The notes below the pieces were generated by a model. It did no database searches and was not told the DNA's origin. It worked only from the letters and a program-made list of their open reading frames with translations. The position numbers and the translations under genes are program-made. Positions 40,361 to 48,914 of a stretch of 64,000 nucleotides of DNA are shown here, one piece after another. The stretch's first letter is position 1. The number at the start of each line of letters is the position of its first letter. Location: the NCBI RefSeq assembly GCF_900107925.1, contig NZ_FNUJ01000012.1, positions 124,001 to 188,000 of the forward strand. The letters run 5' to 3'. Origin of the DNA: Amycolatopsis pretoriensis (GTDB lineage Bacteria > Actinomycetota > Actinomycetes > Mycobacteriales > Pseudonocardiaceae).

Positions 40361-41866
40361 TCAGTCGTGCTTCAGCGCCCGGGCGTCGAGGTGCCCGAAC
40401 GGTCCGTCTTCGGCGCGGTAGGCCGCCGCGAGCTCCTCGGCTCGCGCACGGTCGCCGCGTCGCAGCAAATCGGCCAAAGCGTCGAAGCGCTCGGTGTGGA
40501 CCGTCGCGCGACGACGCGCGTAGTCCGCCGCCGAGTCCTTCGTGACCATGAACGCCCAGTCGCTCTCCAGCGCCAGCATCGCCTCGGCCACGGCCTGGTC
40601 GGCGGCGGTGTCGCGGGACGTGGTCGGCAAACCGGCAACGAGGTCCAGCAGCCGCCGCTGCAACGCCGTGTTGGCGTCGACCATGTCCTTGACCTGCTCG
40701 CCGTCCCAGACGCGCCAGTCCTTGCCCGACCCCCACGACGACACGGGCAGGTCGATCGGCTCGCCGACGAGCCCGGCGTCGAGCGCGCCCTTGAGCGTCG
40801 TCACCCGGACGCCGGCCTCGGGCAGCGCGCGCAGCACGCCTTCGAGCCACGCCGGGCCTTCGTGCCACCAGTGGCCGAACAGCTCCGTGTCGTACGCGGC
40901 GACCACGAGCGCCTCACGGCCGTGGTGCGCCTTCAGCGAACGCAGCCGCGTGACCACCGTGTCGACGAAGTCCTTGACGTGCAGCCCGAGCACGTCCGCG
41001 GCCAGCGACGGGTCGTACGGCGCCTTGTCCACCGGCTCGACCGTCTTGCCGGTGACGCGCGACGCCTTGAGCCCGACCTCGTGCGCCCAGGTGTGGAAGT
41101 CGCGGTAGGCCGCGTGGCCGGGGTAGCCGGCCTTCGGTGACCAGACGCGGTAGGTGACTTCGAGGTCTCGTCCGAAAGCGACCACGTCGCTGTCGCCGAC
41201 CGGGCGCGCCGCCCACGTCTCGCCGCGCAGCGACGGCCCGTCGACCATGAACCGCCGCACGCCGGCCGCCGCGTAGCCGTTTTCCATGCCAGGCGCGTAG
41301 CCGCACTCCGGCGCCCAGATGCCCTCGGGCCGGGACCCGATCCGCAGCGCCGTGTCGGCGAGGCCCGCGGTCAGCGCGAACTCGCGCACCCGCGGGTCCA
41401 GCAGCGGCTGGAACGGGTGGGCCAGCGGCCCGCCGAGCAGCTCGATCGTCGAATTGTCGACCAGCGAACGAAGGATGGGGGAGAAGCCGTGCCGCCAGCG
41501 CGTCCCCAGCTCCTCGGCCGCGCGGACCGCGGTCCGGTGCTCGGCCGCGGCCAGCTCGCGCAGGGTCGGGTCGCCGCGCCACAGCGTCGACGCGTGCTGG
41601 GCGCGCAGCTGCCAGTGGCCGAGCCAGTCGTGGAACGCGCGGATGCTGTACGGGTCGTCGAGCTGCGCGGCGAGCACCGGCGTCACGCCCAGCGTCAGCA
41701 CGTCCTGGCGGCCTTCGTCGGCGAAGCGTTCGAGCAAGTCGACCATGGGCAGGTACGAATGCGCCCACGCCTGGTACAGCCATTCCTCGCCGACCGGCCA
41801 GCTCCCGTGGTGCGGCAGCCACGGCAGGTGGCTGTGCAGAACCAGGCAGAAGGTGCCTTCGTTCAT
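40361..41866 (-). CDS. GH57/DUF1957 protein, Rv3031-like putative glucan branching enzyme
   Basis: A 501-residue GH57-family protein. The N-terminal barrel starts FCLVLHSHLPWLPHHGSWPV. The catalytic nucleophile is Glu187 in GIWAPECGYAPG, and the acid/base is Asp326 in AAYDTELFGHWWHEGP, both as in GH57 1,4-alpha-glucan branching enzymes. A C-terminal helical domain includes the DUF1957 part (VSSWGSGKDWRVWDGEQVKD). In mycobacteria Rv3031 belongs to the methylglucose lipopolysaccharide gene cluster. Its ATG overlaps the methyltransferase stop (ATGA). Confidence 0.92.
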   Translation of the reverse strand: MNEGTFCLVLHSHLPWLPHHGSWPVGEEWLYQAWAHSYLPMVDLLERFADEGRQDVLTLGVTPVLAAQLDDPYSIRAFHDWLGHWQLRAQHASTLWRGDPTLRELAAAEHRTAVRAAEELGTRWRHGFSPILRSLVDNSTIELLGGPLAHPFQPLLDPRVREFALTAGLADTALRIGSRPEGIWAPECGYAPGMENGYAAAGVRRFMVDGPSLRGETWAARPVGDSDVVAFGRDLEVTYRVWSPKAGYPGHAAYRDFHTWAHEVGLKASRVTGKTVEPVDKAPYDPSLAADVLGLHVKDFVDTVVTRLRSLKAHHGREALVVAAYDTELFGHWWHEGPAWLEGVLRALPEAGVRVTTLKGALDAGLVGEPIDLPVSSWGSGKDWRVWDGEQVKDMVDANTALQRRLLDLVAGLPTTSRDTAADQAVAEAMLALESDWAFMVTKDSAADYARRRATVHTERFDALADLLRRGDRARAEELAAAYRAEDGPFGHLDARALKHD

Positions 41867-42660
41867 CGGCGCACCGCCACGGCGACCAGGTCGAGGCTCG
41901 CGTCGAGGTCGTCGCCGTGGAGGGCGAAGCCGGTGGCCTCGATCGCGGCGACGTCGGCCAGCAACGCGGGCGGCCACACGGCCTGGCCGGGCAGCGAACC
42001 CATGACCACGTCGAGCTGGGCGTCGATGATCGAGCCGCCGTACCGCTCGTCCAGGGCGCGCACGGCGTCGCCGTGGTGCAGGCCCTGCAGCGATTCGACG
42101 GCGAAACCGGCGTCGGTGAGCAGCCCGGCCAGCTCGGCCGGGGCCAGCTCACGCGTGTGGAACGGGTTCAGCGGCGTGTCGCTGTCCGGGGTGAAAGTGA
42201 GCCGGTTGGGGGTCGTGACCAGCAGTTTGCCGCCCGGCGACAACACCCGCCGGCACTCGGCGAGGAACCCGGCCTGGTCCCACAGGTGCTCGATGACCTG
42301 AAAATTGGCCACGACGTCGACCGCGCCGTCACGCACCGGCAGGAACGCCAGGTTCGCCCGCGCGACGGCGACGTCGGGGTAGCGGCGGGCGACGTGCTCG
42401 GTGGTCGGCACGTCGTAGTCCAGCGCGAGCACCCGGCGGGCCGTCGTCGCGAGGAGGCTCGCGCCGTAGCCCTCGCCGCACCCGGCCTCGAGCACCGTCG
42501 CGTCCGCGCAGTGGGGGAGCAGGGCGAGGTACGCGGCCTCGTGTCGGCGGAACCAATAATTTTCCTCGGCGATGCCGGGGACGGTCCGTTCGCCGGTCAG
42601 GTGCAGCGCCTCGGCCCGGGTGGCTGGGGTGGTCACCTCCGCGACCCTAGCGGGTGTCAC
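41863..42660 (-). CDS. SAM-dependent methyltransferase, Rv3030-like
   Basis: A 265-residue class I methyltransferase. Motif I is VLEAGCGEGYGASLL near residue 55, the acidic residue follows in VLALDYD, and ANFQVIEHLWDQAGFLAECR with LSPGGKLLVTTPNR marks motifs II-III. M. tuberculosis Rv3030 is the proposed O-methyltransferase of methylglucose lipopolysaccharide, next to Rv3031 and Rv3032. The GTG at 42660 is the longest reasonable start; a second GTG (VTTPATRAEALHL) is possible. It is the first gene of the methyltransferase-GH57-gpx unit, divergent from the membrane-protein gene. Confidence 0.9.
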   Translation of the reverse strand: MTPARVAEVTTPATRAEALHLTGERTVPGIAEENYWFRRHEAAYLALLPHCADATVLEAGCGEGYGASLLATTARRVLALDYDVPTTEHVARRYPDVAVARANLAFLPVRDGAVDVVANFQVIEHLWDQAGFLAECRRVLSPGGKLLVTTPNRLTFTPDSDTPLNPFHTRELAPAELAGLLTDAGFAVESLQGLHHGDAVRALDERYGGSIIDAQLDVVMGSLPGQAVWPPALLADVAAIEATGFALHGDDLDASLDLVAVAVRR

Positions 42661-42689
42661 GTCCGGCCCGGCCGTCTCGTTCCGTGGTC

Positions 42690-43115
42690 ATGCAACGGAC
42701 AATCACCCGCGTTCTGCTCGTCGTCTTCGGCTTGGTCGAAGCCCCGATCGGCCTGTGGCCGCTGATCTCACCCAACGGCTTCTACCTGGACTTTCCCGGC
42801 TTCCGCACGGGCTGGGTGTCGATGGACGGGCCCTTCAACGAGCACCTGCTGCGGGACTTCGGCAGCCTCACCCTGGCGCTCGCGGCGACACTGATCGGCG
42901 CCGCCGTGATCGGTACCACAGCAGCGGCTCGGCTGGCTTCGGTCGTGGGGCTGCTCTACAGCGTCCCGCACTTCGCCTACCACCTCGGCCACGTCTCGCA
43001 CTTCGAAGCGATCGACCAGGTGCTCATCATCGCGCTGACCGGCGCGACCGTCCTGGTGCCGCTCGTCCTGCTGGCGATCCCGGGGCGGCGGGTCAGTACA
43101 CCGGCGACACCGTGA
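42690..43115 (+). CDS. Small integral membrane protein, four helices
   Basis: A 141-residue membrane protein with four predicted helices, at about residues 6-27 (TRVLLVVFGLVEAPIGLWPL), 58-78 (LTLALAATLIGAAVIGTTAA), 83-100 and 108-130. The loop NGFYLDFPGFRTGWVSMDGP and the segment PHFAYHLGHVSHFEA resemble a DUF4345/DoxX-like family of unknown role. The two histidine-rich turns could bind a metal or cofactor. The 3' end overlaps the degV-like gene by 23 bases on the other strand. Confidence 0.75.
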   Translation: MQRTITRVLLVVFGLVEAPIGLWPLISPNGFYLDFPGFRTGWVSMDGPFNEHLLRDFGSLTLALAATLIGAAVIGTTAAARLASVVGLLYSVPHFAYHLGHVSHFEAIDQVLIIALTGATVLVPLVLLAIPGRRVSTPATP

Positions 43116-43938
43116 TGCCGAGCGCGCCGGGGCCGAGGTGCGCGCCGATGACCGTGCTCGCCTCGACGACCATGCTCTCGGCCATCGCCGGCACCCGCCG
43201 TTCGATCTGCCGGCCGATCTCGAGTTCGTGGTCGCTGGCGCCGAACCGGGTCACGGCGATGTCGGCGCGGAAACCGCCGGACTTCTTGACCGCGAGGTCG
43301 ACCATCTTGGCCAGCGCGCGCCGCGTGCCGGGGACGCGGGCCAGCGGCGCGACCTCACCGTCCTTCACCGTGAGCAGCGGTTTGATCGAAAACGCCGTGC
43401 CGAGCATCGCCTGCGCGGCGCCGATCCGCCCGCCCCGGCGGAGGTACTCCAGCGTGTCGACGTAGATGAACTCGGTGCTCGTGAAACAGCGGCGTTCGGC
43501 GGCTTCGATGACCCGGGCGGCGTCCGCGCCCGCCGCGGCCGCCCGGGCCGCCGACACCGCGGCGAAGCCGAGGCTCATCCCGGTGGTGCGGCTGTCCAGG
43601 ACGTGCACCGGGATGCGGACCTGCTGGGCCGCCTCCCGGGCCGCGCGGACGGTGTCGGACATGCGGCCGGAGATGTGGACGCTGACGATGGCGGTCGCGC
43701 CGGACGCGGCCGCTTCCTGGTAGGTCCAGAAGAACGCCCCCGGATCCGGGGGCGAAGTGGTCAGGACCTGCCCGGCTCTCAGCGCGTCGATCACGGCGCC
43801 GCGGTCGAAGCGGTTTTCGTCGTCGAAGTGACCACCCAGGTTCAGCTGGATCTGGACGACTCCGATGGCCCAGCGGGACGCGACGAGGTCGGGCAGGCAG
43901 GAGCTCGAGTCGGTGATGACGGCGATGCGCGCGGGCAT
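43093..43938 (-). CDS. DegV family fatty-acid-binding protein
   Basis: A 281-residue DegV protein. The first domain begins IAVITDSSSCLPDLVASRWA. SVHISGRMSDTVRAAREAA near residue 90 contributes to the fatty-acid pocket, and VLDSRTTGMSLGFAAV and YVDTLEYLRRGGRIGAAQAM are family signatures. FIKPLL-type IKPLLTVKDGEV links to the second domain. In Gram-positives with FakA, DegV/FakB proteins present fatty acids for phosphorylation; no fakA is in view. Single gene, convergent with the small membrane protein gene. Confidence 0.93.
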   Translation of the reverse strand: MPARIAVITDSSSCLPDLVASRWAIGVVQIQLNLGGHFDDENRFDRGAVIDALRAGQVLTTSPPDPGAFFWTYQEAAASGATAIVSVHISGRMSDTVRAAREAAQQVRIPVHVLDSRTTGMSLGFAAVSAARAAAAGADAARVIEAAERRCFTSTEFIYVDTLEYLRRGGRIGAAQAMLGTAFSIKPLLTVKDGEVAPLARVPGTRRALAKMVDLAVKKSGGFRADIAVTRFGASDHELEIGRQIERRVPAMAESMVVEASTVIGAHLGPGALGITVSPVY

Positions 43939-43986
43939 GGTGGGGGAGGTTAATGCCTTACACCCACTGCGAGTAGGCCGTGGTTG

Positions 43987-43998
43987 GTCCGATCGGAC
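43987..43998. promoter_or_regulatory. 12-bp palindrome in degV-etfB spacer
   Basis: GTCCGATCGGAC is a perfect palindrome in the 243-base divergent spacer between degV-like and etfB genes. The rest of the spacer holds the promoters; near the etfB end, CTACCGGCCAGTAG (44115-44128) is a second, weaker repeat. It may be a TetR-class operator, with no local regulator gene. Confidence 0.4.
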
Positions 43999-44181
43999 GA
44001 ACGGCAGTTCAGGTGGGGTAACCGGTCGACTACCGGGACGATGGTCCCATTAGATTGCGCATCCAGGTGAAAGGCGTCACCTCGGCGGGTGCTGCGCGCC
44101 GATCCGCCCTAATCTACCGGCCAGTAGAGCACTGACCCGTGGTCGCCCGCGGGCCACGAACCGGGAGGTCGAAGCAGACCC

Positions 44182-44967
44182 ATGACCAACATCGTCGTCC
44201 TGGTCAAGCAGGTACCGGACACCTACTCGGAGCGGAAGCTCAACGGGTCCGACCACACCCTTGACCGCGAATCCGCCGACGCCGTGCTCGACGAGATCAA
44301 CGAGAAGGCCGTCGAAGAGGCGCTGAAGATCAAGGAAGCCGGCGAGGGCGAGGTCACCGTGATCTCGGTGGGCCCGGACCGCGCGACCGACGCCATCCGC
44401 AAGGCGCTGTCGATGGGTGCCGACAAGGCCATCCACGTCTCCGACGAGGCCCTGCACGGCTCCGACGCGATCGCCACCGCCAAGGTGCTCGCCGCCGCGA
44501 TCTCGAAGGTCGAAGGCTTCGACCTGATCATCGCCGGCAACGAGTCCTCCGACGGCCGCGGCGGCGCCGTCCCCGCGATCCTCGCCGAGCTGCTCGGCCT
44601 GCCGCAGGTCACCTACGCCCGCGAGGTCACGGTCGACGGCACGACCATCAAGGCCGTCCGCGAGACCGAGGACGGGCTCACCCGCCTCGAGGCGACCCTG
44701 CCCGCGGTGGTGAGCGTCGGCGAGAAGATCAACGAGCCGCGCTACCCGTCCTTCAAGGGCATCATGGCCGCGAAGAAGAAGCCGGTCGAGACGTTCACCA
44801 TCGCCGACCTGGGCGTCGACGCGGGCGAGGTCGGCCTCGGCAACGCGTGGTCCACCGTGACCGAATCCGCGCCGAAGCCGCCGCGCACCGCCGGCGAGAA
44901 GGTCGAAGACGAGGGCGACGGCGGCACCAAGGTCGCCGAGTACCTGGTCGGCCAGAAGCTCATCTGA
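44182..44967 (+). CDS. etfB: Electron transfer flavoprotein beta subunit
   Basis: A 261-residue EtfB/FixA protein. It opens NIVVLVKQVPDTYSERKLNG and carries the beta-subunit signature in ALKIKEAGEGEVTVISVGPD, GNESSDGRGGAVPAILAELL and the signature VEVLRETEDGL-like form KAVRETEDGLTRLEATLPAV. It forms a heterodimer with EtfA that shuttles electrons from acyl-CoA dehydrogenases to the respiratory chain through ETF-QO. It is equivalent to M. tuberculosis Rv3029c (fixA). Twenty-eight bases separate it from etfA on the same strand. Confidence 0.97.
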   Translation: MTNIVVLVKQVPDTYSERKLNGSDHTLDRESADAVLDEINEKAVEEALKIKEAGEGEVTVISVGPDRATDAIRKALSMGADKAIHVSDEALHGSDAIATAKVLAAAISKVEGFDLIIAGNESSDGRGGAVPAILAELLGLPQVTYAREVTVDGTTIKAVRETEDGLTRLEATLPAVVSVGEKINEPRYPSFKGIMAAKKKPVETFTIADLGVDAGEVGLGNAWSTVTESAPKPPRTAGEKVEDEGDGGTKVAEYLVGQKLI

Positions 44968-44995
44968 CAACGGCTCTTCGAGGAGGAACAAGAAC

Positions 44996-45955
44996 ATGGC
45001 TGAAGTACTCGTCCTCGTCGACCACGTCGACGGTGAGGTCAAGAAGGTCACGCTCGAGCTGCTGACCGCCGCCCGCGCGCTCGGTGAGCCGTCGGCCGTC
45101 GTCGTCGGCCCGACCGGGACCACCGCCAAGGCGAAGCAGTCGCTGGCGTCGCACGGCGCCGCCAAGGTGTATGTCGCGGAAGGCGACGACGCCGCGAACT
45201 ACCTGGTCACGCCCAAGGTGGACGTGCTCGCCGCGCTCGCGCAGCAGGCGTCCCCGGCCGCCGTGCTCGTCACCGCCAGCGGTGAGGGCAAGGAGGTCGC
45301 CGCCCGCCTGGCCGTGCGCCTGGGCTCGGGCCTGATCTACGACGCCGTGGGCGTCAACGGCGACGGCGTCATCGATCAGTCCATCTTCGGTGGCGCGTTC
45401 TCGGTGAAGTCGAAGTCCGCGAAGGGCGCGCCGGTCGTCTCCATCCGCCCGGGCGCGGTCGAGGCCGAGCCGGCCGAGGGCGCGGCGGCCGAGGAGACCG
45501 TCGGGATCCCCGCCGTCGACGCGGCGAAGGCCACCAAGATCACCGGCGTCGAGCCGGTGACCGGCGGTGACCGTCCGGAGCTGACCGAGGCCTCGATCGT
45601 GGTCTCCGGTGGCCGCGGTGTCGGTTCGGCGGAGAAGTTCGACGTCGTCGAGAAGCTGGCCGACTCGCTCGGCGCGGCTGTCGGCGCGTCGCGTGCCGCC
45701 GTTGACTCCGGCTACTACCCGGCGCAGTTCCAGGTGGGCCAGACCGGCAAGACCGTGTCGCCGCAGCTGTACATCGCGCTCGGCATCTCCGGCGCGATCC
45801 AGCACCGCGCCGGCATGCAGACGTCGAAGACGATCATCGCCGTCAACAAGGACCCGGAGGCGCCGATCTTCGAGATCGCCGACTTCGGCATCGTCGGCGA
45901 CCTGTTCAACGTCGCGCCCCAGCTGACCGAAGCGGTCGAGAAGCGCAAGGGCTGA
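44996..45955 (+). CDS. etfA: Electron transfer flavoprotein alpha subunit
   Basis: A 319-residue EtfA/FixB protein. The N-terminal domain is AEVLVLVDHVDGEVKKVTLE. The FAD-binding C-terminal domain has VVSGGRGVGSAEKFDVVEKL and the invariant signature PQLYIALGISGAIQHRAGMQ, followed by IIAVNKDPEAPIFEIADFGI. Its product pairs with EtfB in beta-oxidation electron transfer, which suits the glyoxylate shunt genes earlier in the window. GAGGAGG precedes the ATG. It is equivalent to Rv3028c. A strong hairpin closes the operon. Confidence 0.97.
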   Translation: MAEVLVLVDHVDGEVKKVTLELLTAARALGEPSAVVVGPTGTTAKAKQSLASHGAAKVYVAEGDDAANYLVTPKVDVLAALAQQASPAAVLVTASGEGKEVAARLAVRLGSGLIYDAVGVNGDGVIDQSIFGGAFSVKSKSAKGAPVVSIRPGAVEAEPAEGAAAEETVGIPAVDAAKATKITGVEPVTGGDRPELTEASIVVSGGRGVGSAEKFDVVEKLADSLGAAVGASRAAVDSGYYPAQFQVGQTGKTVSPQLYIALGISGAIQHRAGMQTSKTIIAVNKDPEAPIFEIADFGIVGDLFNVAPQLTEAVEKRKG

Positions 45956-45965
45956 TCGGTTGCTC

Positions 45966-46001
45966 CGAAGGGCCTTCCGGGATCACCCGGAAGGCCCTTC
46001 G
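45966..46001 (+). terminator. Terminator after etfA
   Basis: A perfect 16-bp stem: CGAAGGGCCTTCCGGG (45966-45981) pairs with 45986-46001 across the 4-base loop ATCA. CGCGTTTT follows. It ends the etfBA operon 10 bases after the stop. Confidence 0.9.
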
Positions 46002-46113
46002 CGCGTTTTCGGGACCTGAGAGAAGCCTGAGAACCCGCCATTAACTGAACGTGCACTAATCGGTCATCGGATGGCACTCTCCGCGGCTTCCAACGCGCAG
46101 GTACACCTTGACC

Positions 46114-46896
46114 ATGACGACGTCACAGCTCCTCGTCAGCACTGATCAGGCGGGTGCCGACCTCCCCGCGGACGCTCCCCGGTACTCCCTTCTCGTCGCC
46201 CACGCGAACGAAGAAGTGGTCGCCGCGCAGAAGTTGCGGCACCGGGTCTTCGCCGAGGAGATGGGCGCGCGGCTGCACTCGCCGGTCGCCGGTCTCGACG
46301 TCGACGAGTTCGACGAGTTCTGCGACCACCTCGTGGTCCGCGACGACAACACGGGCGAAATCGTCGGCACCTACCGGATGCTGCCGCCGGACCGCGCCGC
46401 GAAGGCCGGCAAGCTCTACGCCGACAGCGAGTTCGACCTGAGCGCCCTCGACGCGCTTCGGCCGTCCCTGGTCGAAACCGGCCGGTCGTGCGTGCACCCG
46501 GACCACCGCAGCGGCGCCGTCGTCAGCCTGGTCTGGGCCGGGATCGCCCGCTACATGCTGTTGTCCGGCCACCGCTACCTCGCCGGCTGCGCGTCGGTCC
46601 CGCTGGTGGACGGCGGCTCCTTCGCCGCCGGCGTCTGGGACGTCCTGCGCACCAAGCACTACTCGGACGAGGCCACGCGGGTCTCGCCGCTGATCCCGTG
46701 GGACGCGTCGGGGGTCGACCGTCCCGACCGCTCGATCCTGCCACCGCTGATCAAGGGCTACGTCCGGCTCGGCGCCAAGGCTTACGGCCCGCCCGCGCTC
46801 GACGCCGACTTCGGTGTCGCGGACTTCTTCGTCGTGCTGGACCTGCACAACGTCGACGAGCGCTACCTCAAGTTCTTTCTCGGGGCCCAGGTATGA
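46114..46896 (+). CDS. GNAT N-acyltransferase, OlsB/hemolysin-like (Rv3027c type)
   Basis: A 260-residue acyltransferase of the OlsB/hemolysin-like GNAT group. Signature blocks are AAQKLRHRVFAEEMGARLHS, DEFDEFCDHLVVRDDNTGEI, GTYRMLPPDRAAKAGKLYAD, ETGRSCVHPDHRSGAVVSLV and YLAGCASVPLVDGGSFAAG. OlsB makes 3-hydroxyacyl-ornithine for ornithine lipids. The next gene is a plsC homologue with ATGA overlap, the same arrangement as olsB-olsA, so ornithine- or other aminolipid synthesis is plausible (inference). The ATG at 46114 follows an AT-rich promoter-like region with TTAACTG at 46042. Confidence 0.88.
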   Translation: MTTSQLLVSTDQAGADLPADAPRYSLLVAHANEEVVAAQKLRHRVFAEEMGARLHSPVAGLDVDEFDEFCDHLVVRDDNTGEIVGTYRMLPPDRAAKAGKLYADSEFDLSALDALRPSLVETGRSCVHPDHRSGAVVSLVWAGIARYMLLSGHRYLAGCASVPLVDGGSFAAGVWDVLRTKHYSDEATRVSPLIPWDASGVDRPDRSILPPLIKGYVRLGAKAYGPPALDADFGVADFFVVLDLHNVDERYLKFFLGAQV

Positions 46897-47774
46897 GCCA
46901 CGCGTACATGCCGACGTCGCCGTGCGGCGACGGCTGCCTGACCGAAGCCGACCCGGTGGTCGCCTTCCCACGCCGCGTCCTGCGCGTCACCGCGGCCGTC
47001 CTGGTCGTTTTTTCGGCCATGCTGACGGCGCCCCTGCTGCTGGTCTCGTGGGGCCGCGAGTACCGGCTCCGGCTGATCTTCCGCAGCGTGCTGCGGGCGT
47101 TCGGCGTCCGGCTGGACATCCGGGGCGGTGGCGACTTCCTGACCGCGGCGGCCGGTCGTGGCGCGCTGGTGGTCAACAACCACATCTCGTGGCTCGACAT
47201 CGTCGCGATCAACGCCCTGCGGCCGATGCGCGCGCTGGCCAAGAAGGAGATCGCGGGCTGGCCGGTGCTCGGCGGCCTGGTCCGCCGCGGCGGCAGCATC
47301 TTCCTCGACCGCGAACGCCTGACGACGCTGCCGGCCACGATGGCGTCCCTGGCCGACGCGCTGAGGACGGGCTCGCTGGTGAGCGTGACCCCGGAGGGCA
47401 CGACGTGGTGCGGTCTGGCGTCCGGTCGTTTCACGACCGCGACGTTCCAGGCGGCCATCGACGGCGGCGTCCCGGTGCGTCCGATCGCGCTGCGGTACCG
47501 CCTGTCCGACGGCCGCGAGACGAGCCGTCCCGCGTTCATCGGCCCGGAGTCGCTGATCGCGTCCCTGCGCCGGGTCGCGGCGTTGCGCGGGCTGGTGCTC
47601 GAGGTCCACATCTGCCCGGAGATCGCCCCGGGCCGCGCGGAGAACCGCCGTGAACTGGCGGCGCTCGCCGAGGCGGCCGTGCACTCGGCACTGGGGACGG
47701 TCAAGATCCCGGCCCAGCAGCGGCGCCGCAGCGCCGCCCCACGGGTCCCCCTGGCTTCGCCTCCCGCGAAGTGA
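46893..47774 (+). CDS. PlsC-like 1-acylglycerol-3-phosphate/OlsA-type acyltransferase
   Basis: A 293-residue membrane acyltransferase. One N-terminal helix (about residues 31-53, VTAAVLVVFSAMLTAPLLLV) precedes the catalytic H-x4-D motif NHISWLD (His97, Asp102). GGSIFLDRERLTTLP (motif II), TPEGTTWCG (motif III) and VPVRPIALRY (motif IV) follow. It esterifies a lysolipid with an acyl chain. Coupled translation with the preceding GNAT gene suggests that it adds the second acyl chain to the product of that enzyme, as OlsA does. It is equivalent to Rv3026c. Hairpins follow the stop. Confidence 0.92.
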   Translation: MSHAYMPTSPCGDGCLTEADPVVAFPRRVLRVTAAVLVVFSAMLTAPLLLVSWGREYRLRLIFRSVLRAFGVRLDIRGGGDFLTAAAGRGALVVNNHISWLDIVAINALRPMRALAKKEIAGWPVLGGLVRRGGSIFLDRERLTTLPATMASLADALRTGSLVSVTPEGTTWCGLASGRFTTATFQAAIDGGVPVRPIALRYRLSDGRETSRPAFIGPESLIASLRRVAALRGLVLEVHICPEIAPGRAENRRELAALAEAAVHSALGTVKIPAQQRRRSAAPRVPLASPPAK

Positions 47775-47850
47775 TCCGGGCCCTGTCGCCGCGATCCGGC
47801 GACAGGCCCGGATTGGTTCGAGGTCCCTGTCGTCGAAATCCGGCGACAGG
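47774..47850. terminator. Two related hairpins between plsC-like and oxidoreductase genes
   Basis: Hairpin 1: 47774-47790 pairs with 47798-47813 (16-17 bp, one bulged base). Hairpin 2: CCTGTCG (47826-47832) with CGACAGG (47844-47850). Both share the CCTGTCG/GGCGACAGG stem, as if one had been copied. They serve two convergent genes. Confidence 0.82.
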
Positions 47851-47861
47851 CCCGTTCGCGT

Positions 47862-48764
47862 TCAGCTGACGGCCAGCGTGAGCTTCCCGCCGGGGTGGCC
47901 GTCTTCGCTCTCGACCTGCGCGGCGGCCGCGTCCTCGAGCGGGTAGCTCTTGCTCTGCGCGATCCGGACCCCGCGGTCGGTCACCCAGCCGGCGATCCCG
48001 GTCAGGACCTCCCGCGACTGCTCGCCCCCACTCGAGAACGGGATGTCCAGCTCGAACGCGGCCCCGTCGGCGATGGTGATGACCCGGTCCTTCGTGCCGT
48101 GCAGCTCGACCGACCCGGGCAGCACCCCGTGCCCTGCGGCGTCGAAGACGGCGTCGATCGGTCCCGGCGCGGCCTCGCGGACCCGCGCCTCCCAGCCATC
48201 GCCGTAGAGCACCGGCACCACGCCCAGCGACTTCAGGTCGTCGAGGTTGCGGCTGCCGGCGGTCCCGATGACGGTCGCGCCCTGCGCGACGGCCACCTGC
48301 GCGGCGAAGCGCCCGACGGTGCCGCTGGCGCCGTGCACCAGCAGCGTCTCGCCTTCGCGGACCTTGAGCAGCCCGAGAACGCGCAGCGCGGTCTCGCCCG
48401 CGACCGGCAACGCCGCCGCGTCCGCCCACGAAAGGCCGGCGGGCTTGGGTGCGAGCGTCTTCGCCAGCGCGTACTCGGCGTACGCGCCGGTGTCGGACCA
48501 GCCGAACACCTCGTCACCGACGGCGAACTCCGCGCCCTCGCCGACGGCGTCGACGACACCGGCCACCTCGAGACCCGGCGTGTGCGGGAAGGGGACCTGG
48601 AAATTCTGCTGCATGAAGCCGTTGCGGATCTTCCAGTCGATCGGGTTGATCCCGGCGGTCCGGACGGCCAGCCGCACCTGCCCCGGACCGGGCTCCGGCA
48701 CCGGGACCTCGGACAGCCGCAGGACGTCCGGCCCGCCGTAGGCGGAGAAGGTGATCGCTCGCAT
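47862..48764 (-). CDS. Zinc-independent quinone oxidoreductase-like MDR enzyme
   Basis: A 300-residue medium-chain dehydrogenase/reductase. The GroES-like domain starts MRAITFSAYGGPDVLRLSEV and includes VRTAGINPIDWKIRNGFM and FPHTPGLEVAGVVDAVGEG. The NADPH-binding domain has LLVHGASGTVGRFAAQVAVA. The catalytic and structural zinc cysteines are absent, as in quinone reductases and enoyl reductases. It uses NADPH to reduce quinones or enones. It is divergent from the LuxR-hybrid gene; the 150-base spacer is unremarkable. Confidence 0.93.
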   Translation of the reverse strand: MRAITFSAYGGPDVLRLSEVPVPEPGPGQVRLAVRTAGINPIDWKIRNGFMQQNFQVPFPHTPGLEVAGVVDAVGEGAEFAVGDEVFGWSDTGAYAEYALAKTLAPKPAGLSWADAAALPVAGETALRVLGLLKVREGETLLVHGASGTVGRFAAQVAVAQGATVIGTAGSRNLDDLKSLGVVPVLYGDGWEARVREAAPGPIDAVFDAAGHGVLPGSVELHGTKDRVITIADGAAFELDIPFSSGGEQSREVLTGIAGWVTDRGVRIAQSKSYPLEDAAAAQVESEDGHPGGKLTLAVS

Positions 48765-48914
48765 GGGTTTTCTGCGCTCCTCGAGTTGTGACTTCGAATG
48801 TCCTCCCCAACGAGTCAACGCGCGGGGTATTCCTTCCGAACCACCCGGACGAGCAGTGTTCACCAGCCGGACGAGCAGGCCGCCGCTCCCGCGCTCGCGC
48901 CTACCTTGGACGGC

